Assembly (NCBI GenBank): GCA_003991915.1
Contig: RQTK01001000.1
Coordinates: 30,334 to 94,333 of the forward strand
From: Elysia chlorotica
Taxonomy: Eukaryota; Mollusca; Gastropoda; Plakobranchidae
Length of the DNA stretch: 64,000 nt
Reading direction: 5' to 3'
Below are positions 11,210 through 24,000 of this stretch, one piece after another. The position numbers were made by a program, and so were the translations under genes. The notes under the pieces are model-generated. The model was not told the DNA's origin. It did no database searches and saw only the letters and a list, made by a program, of their open reading frames with translations. Every line of letters begins with the position of its first letter. Position 1 is the first letter of the stretch.

Positions 11210-13348
11210 ATAGTAGTAGTAGTAGTAGTTGTAGTAGTAGTAGTAGTAGTAGTAGGCGTTGTTGTTGTTGTTGTTGTAGTAATAGCAAAAGACGAAGCAG
11301 CAGCACCAACACCGACAGCGGTAGCAGTGGTGATGATTTCTATCCTGTTTGTTGTAACGGTAATAGTGGAAACGGTATGCATGCAGTCTTGTACAAAACG
11401 TGGCTGAAGTAACGGCTGGTGTTAAGTAACAGTACCGGCTACCCGAAGTTGTACACATCTACATCTCGAATGAATAATCAAAATCTATGAGAGTACCCGG
11501 TACCACAGTTTAACAAATAGTTTGTGCTAGCAACCGCAGCTGTATACGGAGCGATTGCGTCCTCAACAAAGCGTCTATACTATAGTCTATATCAATACCA
11601 CTCCCAATCCCCACCACAAAAAGGCCCACACCCGTTTTGCCACAAATATGTGGAATTCCATATCATTTTCGTGTGTGTGTGTGTGTGTGTGTGTGTAAGT
11701 GTGTGTGCGCGTGTGTGCGTTTATGGATGTATAATAATATAGTTTCTTTAAAGCTGGAGGAATAGGTTCAAATTTTTCTTATTGTTTACTTTTGGTTTTT
11801 ATTTTTCCTTTTGTTTGGCTTGTTGTTTTTTTATTATTAATAAAAGTACTCGCAACGTACAAGAGGTTATAATGTAGGAGAAAAGAATTCAACACGAGAA
11901 TCGAAGTAAAATGTACAGAGGCGCATGTCAATAATTCTTTGAGCATGATTCAATGGGCGTGCCTTGGAGACTAAGCTACACAAAGCTGTCATGATTACAT
12001 TGAGCCAAAAGTAGGCGGAATCTTGCGCAATGCATGGTGGGGATTTTAGGAAGTGTCGCACGATATTCCTGTTGATAAAAAGGGCGAGGCAGAACCTACA
12101 CAAAATAATGTCAGGGTGCTAACACAATGGTCTTTCTCAAAATCAGTAGTTTTTAGAAAAACGAAATAAGCTTTGAAAATGGTACGGTTTTTTTATTTTA
12201 TTTTTTTTAATGTATGTGATTTAATTTTTTTTGTTATTTTTTTTTTTTACAAATTTGGCACAGCCGATTTTTTTTTCTTTATCGTGTACAACAATTATAT
12301 GTATAATTTTTTAAAGACTCTTGTGGCGGGTTATTTCGATCTATCTGTGAGATAGACCATTACGTTAGCAAGATGACGATTATAAAGTTATACGTAGGTG
12401 CGCACTATGATAATAAGAAAACTTGGAGGTAACAAAAGACAACGTCTACCCTTAGGTATGGCGAGAAAGGCGTGAATTCAGGATAGATACAGGAATAAGA
12501 AGGCTTAGAACAAGTTACAAATTACCGCGACGGTGCACCTACGACCGCTGGTTCAGTTTCAGAGAATTAGAAACGTACATCCTACTTTACTGGTGATATA
12601 CCGAAAACCTTCACATTTCAGAATACATACAGCTGTTTTGAAGTACACGTGTATTGAAGTTATCAATGTAAATAATGGACTCTTGTCTCCGTCGGTCATA
12701 TTATGTATACATGCACTGACAATGATGCCGACCCAACTAGTTGGAGAAGATATCGGACAATTACAATAATATTATTGACTGATCGTGGGTTTCAAACCGT
12801 ACACCTCCCAAACCGGCGACCAACTTTCTACCACTTGAGCCAATTCGCCCCCCTCAGTGAATGGTACAGACATCGTAAAAGTTTCTGTTTTAGAGGTGGG
12901 GGGGGGTATGCAAAAAGAAACAAAGTTTCAGAGGGGAGCTACAAAGGTATTTCGTGACATTTTCGTACACGGCTAATTGTTTAAAATTCACGAAGCTCAA
13001 TGGTTAACTTAAAGAGTGTGACATTTAAAAACACATTTAAGCGATACAAGTATAATAACGCATCGACATCTAGTTGTATAATAATATCATTCATGCATAT
13101 CTAGATTTTTGACATTTTACAATAAACCAAAGATCATCGCTTCGTTCCCTCATATATAAAAATAGTCTACTTTTCCCTTGGTATATTCGAAATGAGGTAG
13201 GACTCTATATAACTGTGGTGAGGACTTATGGTTGTATACGTTTCTGTACTGTGTCCCATTGTGTTTTCTCCTATCTATAATATTTAATCACCCATTGGCC
13301 AAATGTTATTTACATACAAAATAAAAACGAGGAGGAATGTGTAACGGC
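11210..13348 (+). repeat. Tandem segmental duplication, unit 2
   Basis: This is the second copy of 9355-11209. It starts with a (TAG)n tract, has about 230 bp of extra sequence at about 11300-11530 that unit 1 lacks, and has small indels such as a 40-bp insertion near 13262. It ends at GTGTAACGGCAT (13348). A 78-codon minus-strand frame is open in both units (9786-10022 and 11867-12103), but that alone does not show coding. Confidence 0.85.
12700..12850 (-). mobile_element. SINE fragment in duplication unit 2
   Basis: This is the paralogue of the fragment at 10605-10745, with a better-preserved middle block (CCGACCCAACTAGTTGG). Confidence 0.55.
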
Positions 13349-13614
13349 ATCCCAATACGCATTGGGAGTGATAGACTACGTGACATAATTATTATGGCAC
13401 CTCCTGGCGCTAAGGCTTGTCATAATTAATAAATATTAACATTAGCTTCACTTGCCTGAGAACCAAATGAAGTTCATTTATGGTTGTAAGTACAACATAG
13501 GACCCCACGTAAAGCACCATTGTACTTGCTATGCCTACTCCTGATAACCTGACAGCAAAACATAGGACCCCGACTAAAGGTATATTTAATAAGTGAAAAA
13601 TATCGTTAGTCAGG

Positions 13615-13872
13615 GTGTGGCGCGCGGAAGTCTTGGGGTAGAACATGGCTTCTCACGCAGGGGGTCCGTTGTTCGAGCCCAACTCTAGCGACTTCCCCCC
13701 TAGGCGGAATCAGTTTAATGCAAAGAGATTCCCCTATAAATAACCCGGTTAATGTGACCGCTAAGACAGAACAGGAGTCCAGGTCTCCCCGCCCACATAA
13801 AATTATCAGACGTCAGTCTTGGGACCCATCCACAAAAATTCCATATAGTGCTTGGGTGGAACGCAAAACAAT
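13615..13872 (+). mobile_element. SINE with internal insertion or deletion
   Basis: A tRNA-like head has the B-box GTTCGAGCCCAAC at about 13670. The usual middle block is partly lost, and the 3' part (AGACAGAACAGGAGTCC ... CAGACGTCAGTCTTGGG) resumes at about 13763. Confidence 0.5.
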
Positions 13873-14529
13873 AAACAAACCCAGATTACGGTGCAATGAA
13901 ATATTTGTAATTATAGCATCGACGATTACTCAAGACTAGCTCAGTAGCCAGATGAACCAGCTGTCAATGCCATTTAATTAAAAACAAAGGCCTACATGAC
14001 ACTCATTATAATATATATTACCATTACAGTTTTGCGCGACGGCGTGTACTTATCTAAATAGTTTAACAAAAATAATTGGACACACATGAAAAGCATTGAA
14101 AGAAAAAATTGGCTCGCGCAGAGCTGGGTGTGTATTGCATATCATGACCGTGTCATTTTTCACCATTTATGAAAGGTAAAATAATTAATAAACAAACGAA
14201 AAAACAACAACAACAAAAACATTATGTAACTATCAAAATATAAACAATTACAATAAGGAATTGTTTTGTCCAATATTTTAAACTATATAAAAATCTCTGT
14301 TCAGAGATCAGATCACTTTCAATCTTATCAAAGCCCAATAATAGATATGTTATCAAAAACCCACGTTAAATGGCAAATGAGTAAAACTAAGGATAGGTGG
14401 GTTGGTTGCCTGATTAACGCCCAACATCAGCAACTACGCCATATCGCGGAAGGACCCCAATATTGAAGTCCGGCAGTTTTTGGTGCTGCACCACAGAGGC
14501 AGAACTAGGATAGCATGACTTTGGTCAAA

Positions 14530-14666
14530 ACTGGTCACCTTATACTGACACTGACTCAACCATTTTGGGAACGAAAATTAGGCCAATGAATTTGCCCTAT
14601 CGTGGGATCGAACTTGGCCACTCAGGTAGGACGCCCAACGCTCTAGAACATAGACCAGCCCCCCTC
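14530..14666 (-). mobile_element. SINE fragment
   Basis: A minus-strand head and middle: GGGGGGCTGGTCTATG, an A-box-like TCTAGAGCGTTGGGCG, the B-box AAGTTCGATCCC and the GAGTCAGTGTCAGTATA block. Confidence 0.65.
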
Positions 14667-16622
14667 CTCCCATTTTTTTCGACCATTAGGTTAGGTTAGG
14701 GAACCGTTACCACGAACCATTAGATTTCGCGACGCTTTACTTACAACTCATAATCTTTATTTCACTTTCACTTTCGGTTTCCGCATACATTCTTTTTAAG
14801 TCAAGTCACGTAACAAGAAAGCGGACCTTTACGTGGAAGCATCCATGTCTCGCATTCCTGAAAAGACCAGCGCAAACCGAAGCCATGGCATATAGCCAAC
14901 GACGATTTTTTTTAATAGAAGTGAACTGATAAAATTGATCAGTTATTGATCAGTTATTTTTTCTTTGTTTGGTGTTATATTTGTCCCAAAACGAAGCAAA
15001 GTGCACTGTTTGTTTGATTATATACAACTGAAACATAAAGGCTATCGAAGAAACCTGGAAGCTGGTTGTCATTTCACCAAAAAAATTGCTGAGAAGAGAT
15101 GATTCATACAGGTTATTTGTTATAAAATATAAACTCAACACGCTCAACATGATCAATATAGACGAAAATCAATATTATCACTGGGTTAGCAAAAAAGCAT
15201 ATCACAGTTGTTGTTTTTTTTGTTAGGAGATAAAGGATGGTTTGTTCTTGAGTTAAAAGTTCAAATACAATACTGATTTTATTTTGTAATTAGAAAAAAT
15301 TGGGGGCTTTTAAATTTTTACGTCATTATGAGAAAGATATATATTATATACACCCTGATCTAACATATACAATGATTTACATTTTTAAAACAAGCGCTAA
15401 TGTCAAAATATCCATACCTGATGTATGCCGCTTTTCTATTCCAGTGACATTGTATTGTATTTCATTAACTTCACCCAAGTTCTACATAATATAGGCTCAC
15501 CTTTGATGATAGGATATGTTGCAGCCGTTGTTGTCATTTAAGAGTAGTCTCTTTCAACTGAAGTACAAACTGATAAAACTTTGTTGATCCGAGTGATGTA
15601 TGATTACAGTTGCTTTTAGTACCCAAACCGATTAGTGATGCACATCCAGCTCCTTCAGAAATGTATCTTGTTGTCCACACAACTTGCTGCACGGGTAATT
15701 AAATTTGTAATACAACAATATATCCGAGACTTTGGCAAAGCTTTTAATTTGCTCTTATATGTTTTCTTTATTTGTAGAATATTACCTTGTTATTTGTGTT
15801 TTTTATGGGTTGTTTTTTGTTGTTGTTGTTTTTTTCAGAACAACAAACTAGTAATTAAATAAATGCACAAAAAAAGTTTGTAAAGTTGACAGACTCCACC
15901 AAAATTTGTTTTACATTGTGATGAAAAAAATGTCTGATGACAAGATGATTATCGTGAGTCCATTATTGTTTCAGTGTTCAAATTATAGAGATGAAAAGTG
16001 TGATGGTACTTAAACACGCAATAATACAAGAAATATCTTTTGAAACCTACATCAACACAAAGTCAATAGTTTCGAATAATCATTTTCAGCCTCATTATTA
16101 TAAATCAAGTAATTCCAGCTGATATTGGAATTGCAGTCTTTTCGCTAGGTCTAGGTCTGATTGGACGTATTAAATGACGGAATATCGGGTCTCTTTGTGT
16201 AAAGCAAACGTCTCGAAATTCTCTCATCAGCTTGACTTAAAGCTTATTAATTTGCTTGTCAGTTGAGTTGAAATAGCTCTTTGTTATCTCATGAAGCATC
16301 CAGCACAGTAGCACAGGTCATCCATCAAACTTGAACTTCGAAACAGCGCAAATACAGATGAAGGAATCTTTCAAGGAAAAAGAAAAAAATAAAGAAATTA
16401 TCTGTCAAAAATACTTTATAAAATCAGTGAAAAGGATACTTGTCAACAATTGATTAAAACATTACCATGAACCATGAAGGTTTCTATGTATGTTATGTAC
16501 TAAACCTTTCAGTGTTGTAATTGTTAAAGTAAGTCTTGTTTTTCATCATCATGGAAGTCATGAAAGAAGGAAAGAATGAACAAAAACGTTGCAGTTTTAT
16601 GGAAAAGGAAGGGGGTTATAAA
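14667..16622. other. Gene-free stretch
   Basis: AT-rich DNA with no exon I can support. Several short open frames (for example 14950-15156 and 15635-15862) have neither splice context nor recognisable motifs. Confidence 0.5.
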
Positions 16623-16703
16623 AATTTCCATTTTTTTTACTATTATAAATAATAGTAGGCCTATGTCTTATAAAGCAAAAACACAAACCAACAAATCAAA
16701 GTT
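16623..16703. repeat. 81-bp direct repeat, left copy (candidate target-site duplication)
   Basis: These 81 bp are identical to 17177-17257. They directly abut both ends of a truncated LINE, as expected for a target-site duplication, though 81 bp is unusually long. Confidence 0.85.
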
Positions 16704-17176
16704 CATCATCATCATCATCATCATCATCGGTATTTTGATTAACGTGCAGGTACTGGGGCAACATCCACATCAGTGGAACCCCTTCCAGGTAGCTGGCTTG
16801 CTGCACGCATGGCTGATCTCACACCAGATCTCCAGGTGTTTCTGTCATGAGGGTCAGTTGTTGAGAGTTTCCAGTCTTTCCGATCCCTCTCTGTCACCTG
16901 CTTCCATGTCATTCTGGGTCTCCCTTTTCCACGACTTCCTGTTACCTGCATGTCCAATGCTGTCTTGATAGCTCCGCTTGACCGTTCCACGTGGCCATAC
17001 CACCGGAGTCTTCTCTCCTTCAGAATGAGGTTCAGGTCCTCAAGGCCAAGAAGCGTCAATAGCTCATTTGATCTAGTGGTGGCCACATCTTCTGGCTTCA
17101 CATTGCAGATCTGTCTTATCATTGCCCTGTCGTTTCTCTGTAGGCGTTGAAGGTTTGGCTTGGTCAAGGGCCATCT
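16704..17176 (-). mobile_element. 5'-truncated non-LTR retrotransposon with (ATG)n tail
   Basis: Read on the minus strand, this 473-bp insert encodes the C-terminal part of a reverse-transcriptase polyprotein. The frame is open from 17185 down to 16739. It contains the RRLRWYGHVERS segment typical of LINE C-termini, followed by GKGRPRMTWK. After the stop comes a short 3' UTR and an (ATG)n tail (16704-16728 as CAT units on the plus strand). The 5' part of the element is missing. The open frame and perfect 81-bp flanks indicate a young insertion. I cannot choose between RTE-like and other clades from this fragment. Confidence 0.85.
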
Positions 17177-17257
17177 AATTTCCATTTTTTTTACTATTAT
17201 AAATAATAGTAGGCCTATGTCTTATAAAGCAAAAACACAAACCAACAAATCAAAGTT
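17177..17257. repeat. 81-bp direct repeat, right copy
   Basis: This matches 16623-16703 without a mismatch. The LINE's truncated 5' end begins immediately to its left. Confidence 0.85.
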
Positions 17258-17689
17258 GACGGTATTCAGACTATTTGCCTAGAAATCATAGAGTATTTTA
17301 CTTTTCTTAGTGGATTTCATTGCCAATCAGAAAATTTTGAAGTTCCATGATATGCCCCAGACAACATAGCCCCAATCACCCCAAATAAAAGTCCACTAAG
17401 CTTGTCCAAAAAAAACTTCCTGACATAGAGCATCTAGGCTCAGTTAAAATCAGGCGAGTATTATTTTTTATTTAAGAAATTGTTTTGTACAAAAAATCTT
17501 GACAATGTTCCATTCCTTTCCTAGGCACTCTCTTAGTCTTACTGTTGATTGGTACATAAGATTTGCATCTGCATCAATTATGGATTCTAAAATATCAAAA
17601 AGACCTAAATTTAATACTTAAAGGCGAGATTCATCAGTCAATTTTTACTTTCAAAAACCATTGTTTTGTCTGTATACATTATTAGAGGC

Positions 17690-18190
17690 TTGGATCTAGA
17701 ATTCATCAAATATATATATCAGAACTTGAGATCCAGACCAAAAATTATTCGTTTGATAGCCTTTTCGGCTTTCCTAAAAAAAAAAAAAAAATTTTTTAAA
17801 GCCGAGATCACTTGGGGTCTGCTGGGTAAAACAGTAAATGTACGACTATTCCTTGTAGAACCAATTTATCTTAGATCCTTGATAATGCACGTGATTGGTG
17901 TCTGAGGTTTAGTAAATATCTAAATAAGATTAATTAGGCCTACGTATTATCTACAGTCAAGATCTAGCTAAACTTGAGAGTATTTAACGTCGCACTAGCT
18001 TACAGATCGCCGTAAGCCCTCTTACTCTAATAAACGAGTTGTAAGCTTAAACTTACCACATCAGAATCTAGTTACAAGTACTTACGGCCCTAGATAGACT
18101 AGATTTAAACTGTCTGGGGAGAATAATAAGCTCTAGATTCTAGACTAGAATTAGAGTCGATATAGTTCTAGAAATACAGATCTAAAAGAA
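17690..18190. promoter_or_regulatory. Cluster of TCTAGATC-like motifs
   Basis: Many overlapping TCTAGA, AGATCT and TCTAGATT words occur here (about 17693, 17962, 18067, 18091-18106, 18130-18150, 18175). Similar clusters lie just upstream of the kelch gene and ASZ1. A regulatory role, perhaps near a TAF11 5' exon, is a guess from position; it could equally be a degenerate satellite. Confidence 0.3.
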
Positions 18191-19090
18191 TCCAACTTGA
18201 GAGGGCAACTCACCTGACCATTACATACCATCGTCAAAGCATAGACTTACATGCACTGCATTTAATTAATGCTATTGGCAGCTGGGACTATTTTAGGAAA
18301 AAAGTTTTCCCGTCAGCTTAAAATAGATTGTACATGTATTATGCTATGCTAGCCGTGTCGCCTATGTGTCGTGTCACTGGTGTGTCGAGTTCGTCTGCAC
18401 AAGGGGAATTCCCTTTTTGAAAAACTATAAGGCTTAGTGATCTGGGTCAACCTGAACAACCACAAAGTACTAGCTCATACTGCCTCATGTAAAAATCTCA
18501 GGGTTGCCAGATAGGATTAAAGCACTCGACTGCTGGTCAAAATTCTCTATTTTGACTCGAAAACCGCTAGACATTTAAAAAAGCTTGACCCTCTATGAAA
18601 ACTCGTCAGTGTTTTTTTTTAAATCTTCACGCCAAGGTTTTTAATAAACACTCTATCGAAGCCGCACCTATGATGTATACAAATTTGCTGGTGTCAATCT
18701 GTCAAATCGCTCTGTTCTCTCCTTTCTGGCTCTCTGAGCCTTTATCCCGTTTGTTATCACACGCTTGACAATAATTATGCCGTTGCAATGCAGTATTAGG
18801 TCACTATATACCGACTTTTCAGTTTCGTTAATAAGCTACATGTGCACATTTTTCAACATGTCGAGCATGATTCAGATATTGAGGTGATAAAGATCGAGAA
18901 AGTTACCACAACCACAGAGTAACCTCTTTGGGAGCAACATAGTTACGTTCATCGTTTTAGATTTCATACGGAAGCTGTTAAAGCTACGGCATGACGCATG
19001 GTTAGTGCCTATGTTTTATACTCGGCATGATATCCTCAGCCAATTGAATTGAAGAAAGAAAAACTTGGATATAGCACAGAGACATGATGG
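18191..19090. other. Gene-free stretch
   Basis: No coding exon seen. This is a possible location for a non-coding 5' exon or promoter of TAF11, but I see no decisive signal. Confidence 0.4.
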
Positions 19091-19225
19091 TGCGGGGAAA
19101 AGGTGGCCCGTCGGTAGAGAGCTTGGCTTTTATCGGAAGAATGTTGGTTCGATACGCAATTCGATGGCCTTTTGATTTCCCTACCGCTTGAGTCGGCGTC
19201 AGTACGTGTAGAATGTGGCCGTCCA
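19091..19225 (+). mobile_element. SINE fragment
   Basis: A head with CCCGTCGGTAGAGAGCTTGG and the B-box GGTTCGATACGC is followed by CTTGAGTCGGCGTCAGTA. The 3' domain is lost. Confidence 0.6.
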
Positions 19226-19842
19226 AATAATGCACTGCGTATCGTATCGTGATATGTGGTCCCGTCTACATGAAGGATAATGTTTGAGAATTTAAGAAAC
19301 GAATGTGTGTGAATTTAAGAAACAAGCACAGGGCTTCGTTTTCTCCTACTAAAGATTATCGCAAACACATATTGGTTTTCACGAGTTTTGCCGAATAAGG
19401 CATTCTGATCACTATTGCTTCGTTTAATTTATTGTAACTATTATTATTGATTGGGTCGTACTATCAATGGTGTGTTAAGCTTCCGACTCGACCTTTATGA
19501 CGAATTACAAGCTACCGCTATGTTGTACTTACAAAGCTTTATTTGTTGTAAGTCCCATAAAGAAATGCTTTTACTAAGTCTTGTCATGTTTCTTTTTTAA
19601 ATTGAAGGAGTGTCGTAGTGTGGATGTCGCAAAAATTAGCAAAAATTAGCAATTGAGTGAATATTTTACCACCTCCCAAAACAGTAAACACATACAATTG
19701 AAACTGTAGTTTGATGAATGTCACACCTCAAATAAGAGTGGTTCGTCCATGATAATATTTAATATCCCCTCTTGCGCATATTTTCACCAAACTAATCGTT
19801 GATTGCCCTGGCAGGGATTGATGTGTATTGCAACAGTATCGG

Positions 19843-19946
19843 AGAAGAAGAAGAAGAAGAAGAAGAAGAAGAAGAAGAAGAAGAAGAAGAAGAAGAAGAA
19901 GAAGAAGAAGAAGAAGAAGAAGAAGAAGAAGAAGAAGAAGAAGAAA
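19843..19946. repeat. (GAA)n microsatellite, about 100 bp
   Basis: A nearly uninterrupted GAA array. Long frames on both strands (poly-K, poly-L, poly-F) are artefacts of it. It is upstream of the TAF11 coding start by about 1.1 kb. Confidence 0.97.
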
Positions 19947-20132
19947 AAGATTTTTAAAAATACCAACATAGCATTGCTTACAATTGTATGCCATTTTGTT
20001 GTCAGGTATAGTGTCATCGAACTTGAAATGGATACAATTTGTAGTGAAGAATGAAATATAATATATACGGTGATGAAATTCAGGTAGTGGTAAAGTTTGG
20101 TCGTCTGGAGAATATTTCAATTATTGTGATTA

Positions 20133-20179
20133 ACTAATCTCTCTGTCTCTCTCTTTGTCTCCCTCTCTCTCTGTCTCTC

Positions 20180-20254
<75 letters not shown>

Positions 20255-20282
20255 CACTCCCTCCCTCCCTCTCTATGTCTCA
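20133..20282. repeat. (CT)n microsatellite
   Basis: Imperfect CT/CTGT/CCCT repeats become pure CT at about 20190-20251. It lies between the GAA and CAA arrays, forming a 700-bp block of three different microsatellites. Confidence 0.95.
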
Positions 20283-20432
20283 TTTTCTCTTTTGTTAGCT
20301 GTTCAAGCTAGACGCCACGGGAAACTGTCAGTCTTTAATTTCTTTTTTTCTTTTCTATAATCACACTAAGCTTTCTTTGCTTACAAAAGAAAAAATCATT
20401 TATTGAAAAACAAAATTAAAAAAAACAGCAAC

Positions 20433-20546
<114 letters not shown>

Positions 20547-21049
20547 AAAAACAAACAACACCTAAATGCCGAAGAGATTATTCAATTTTAAGGTAGGCTT
20601 ACACTAAGGAACCCAATAAGTTAGTATTGAGTTAAAAACTAATCGCTAAGATTACAAGTAACCAAAATAGCAGTGCACTGATCGCCAAACGTCAGTTATA
20701 CTATGCAAGGAAGCAGTAGCTGGTACATGTTATTGTTAAAAATGATTTTTTTTCCACCTATCTTCACGACCATTCTAAAGAAAGACCCCTACCTATGCAT
20801 TTCAAGGCCTGTTACTCCATTTACACATTTCATCTTGGTTTCGCTTTGTCGTTTAGTATCAGTAGTAAAATGTAAGGATAATTATTGACAAAAAGCTCGG
20901 GAGTTGTGACTTACACCTCCAGTTCTGTGTTGTTTACATTGTTTCCACAACCCTTTTGCCCCCCACCCCAAATACTACTCTTCTTAAATTACATAATCTT
21001 AGGATTTTTATCATGTGGAATTGGAAGTGATAAATTATCAGCATCCAAC

Positions 21050-24000
21050 ATGACAACCCCATCTGCTAGCACCTCTCTGGAATCGAATATTGATCTAGAG
21101 CTGCAAAGTATTGGGGATCCATCTCTACAAGAGGAAACCCCAAAACTCTTCCAAAAAGAAAACACCACTATTTCAGGGGTGGATTCATCGCCACAAGGAA
21201 AAGGGGGTATGTATTTGGAAAGACTCCAAGTAAAATTGGTCTAAATCCTAAGTTTATAATTAGCTACACATTCGTTGAGAAATTAAATTTTGTGGTCCCT
21301 AGCCTGTAAGCGATCAAATGGATGGGTGGGCGAAATTTTGTTTCTTAAAATTAATTAAAAATACCTGCCATTAAAGTGCGACTGTACTCGCTGCCTTTTT
21401 GTTGTTAGGCTAATTAAAAGAAGAAAAAATTAAAATTGAATTTATAAAATACCTACTAGCTGCAGTCCCCACAGAGTATGTATTTTTGCAATCTAACCAC
21501 AAACAGCCTTCGGAAGTGTACAAAAGAGATTCATTTTATTCTTAAAAAATGTGCTTGTCTAGTACAATATGGCTGCAAGTTTCTCATGCGGGCCAAACTT
21601 TTTAGTATGGATTCTAAAAGGAAAATATCAATAGCGAAAGAGTTTTAAGCTTGTTATCATGGAAAGGGAAAGATTTTTTTGTCGTGAGCGTGTACATTTC
21701 TTTGGATGACTTTTGTATCATGTTTGTACTTCTGCGAAACTTTAAAATTTCTTGGGGTACTCCCTGTCTGTTTTTTTAAAAATTGTATTGGCATGATTTG
21801 TTTGAGTACACATATGTTTGTTTGTATGGAAATTGTAAAGCTATATATATATTGCTTTGATCGACAGGCTAGGTCAAATTATTTTTCATAATAATACCTT
21901 ATATAAATGGTAAGGTACGTTTTAATAATCTTTAAGAACCAGAATGTTTTAATAAATGAATCTGGCCATAAACTAAAAGTATTTTGCAGTATTTGACTTT
22001 GCTGCATAGAAATGCCGCTACAACTATTGTTTGCCTAGATGCAACAGATGAGGATACAGTGATAACATCCCTCAAAAGAAACAATCTTTTTTTTTTTCTA
22101 AGAAGTTAATCGCCAAACTTTGCTACATATAAGCGTGTAATGATCTTAGTCAGAACTGGGAGAGGAGAGGATTTGGAGATGTCCATCTCATAAGGGTAAC
22201 AAAGGTGGTATGACCTGAGGTTCCCACTGGGAGAGAAGCAACTTAGATTTTTCTACAATTATCCAGATCCTTTTTATTTGGACGTATGAGATGAGATCCC
22301 CATCAAAACCGCTGTTGAACTTGTTGGTGTAAGTGAGCCTACATGCAATAAGTGGTTTTCCTATTTCTAGGACATTTGCTCTGGCCACCTCACAAATAAT
22401 CCTTACCAGATTGGTGGTGTTGGGCAAGTAGTCAAAATGGAAGAAAGTCTTGTTGCTAAATGCAGCCACTCTTCTGCCCAGTATCCAAAAGCACATCACG
22501 TCGTTCTATCATACACACAGACGGCAACCTGTCCTACAATAACACGGTAAACAAAAAGCAGGTCCTTAGGCGGAAACTACTGTATTTGTATTTTGTAATC
22601 GAATCCCACCCGCTCGCACATCCACCCACCCATTTGATTGCCCACAGGCTAGGAACCACATACCTCAAGTAGTGCCGAGATATTGATGAAAGTTATATAT
22701 ATTTATACAAGCCTACTGTTAAAAAAAATTTCATAGGAGTGGGGGGTGAACTACCATAAAGATATCATTAATGAAATAAAAATTAAATAAAAAGCAATTC
22801 TTCATTAAACATAGTGCATCCTTTAAATACAAAAAAGAAAAGAATGAAGTTAAACATATGGCGGTTTAAATTGGAACATTACGTGATATTATGACCAAAG
22901 TTTAGCAACTTAAAAAAAACTCAACAAGAAATTTAAATGACTATAAAAACATACTACAATAAAACTCGGTAATTATGAGTGTTTTTATTTTTCTTTATTA
23001 CTGCCGTTATAGCAATGGTTCTCGTTATTGACAAAATAAGACCCAAAGAAAAATTTATTAAAATAGAAAAAATGTGCCCTTTTTGTTTACTTTGGTTATG
23101 ACCCCTTTTTACATTGCAATGTGTAAGTGTTTGATATGAGGCAAAGTTCTTTAGATCTAGATCTATCTAATACACTCGTCCAATTAAACAAGATACGCCT
23201 GCAGCCACTATCTTAATTAAATTTATGAGTTTGGTGAGAGGGTGGTGCAAGGAGATAAAACTGAACCCTTCACAACATCTACCGTGATGACTTTTAGATG
23301 GTGATTATGGTATATGTGTACAGGGTTAGGCTTGGCTGTTTTACTGCCTAGATTTGCATTAGGCAGCTTTATTATGGTGATTATAGAGCAAGAGCTGCAT
23401 AGGGTTTTGCGGCGATGTTACTAATGTCATTTGGTAGGGAAATGTTTGGTCGGCTCCTATCTCAAATTTTTTTCGTTGGGTTTATAGCAGTTCTATGCTC
23501 AATGGTCGTTATTAGCAGGGTTAACAACCCATTGCGGTTCTGGTTATTTTCAAAATAAATTATGAGCGGCAAAAGGGGAGAAAAACGGGATTTTCAATCC
23601 TCTCGTTATTCCAACAGGTCTCATTATTCGAGATGTCGTTAAAAATGGGGACTACTATTACAGTACTATATATTTATACTTTTAATTTTTAGGCTCTTCA
23701 CCTCAGTCAAGTCGGGATAGCACACCAGAGCGACGGGCCTCATCCTCGGAGCGAGAAAATTTGTCAGACCATGAAAAAACGCCAGAGAGAAGTGGAGTAA
23801 CAGGAACGGCAGACGCAAGTCATGGAGGCAAAAGCACTAAGAAAGGAAACTCTGGACCATCACCTTCATCATCGTCTCAATCTCCAAATGTGGGGGCATC
23901 GTCATCATCTTCACCATCGGTAGCTCCATCGTCACAAGGTGGACAGAAGCGCAAACCCGAGATGAGTGAGGAGGAAGTTCGACAAGTCTTGAAGAAGCAC

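Noticed and set aside
19728-20120. Long poly-Leu/poly-Phe/poly-Lys frames across 19843-19946
   Set aside because: They are only translations of the (GAA)n microsatellite in different frames.
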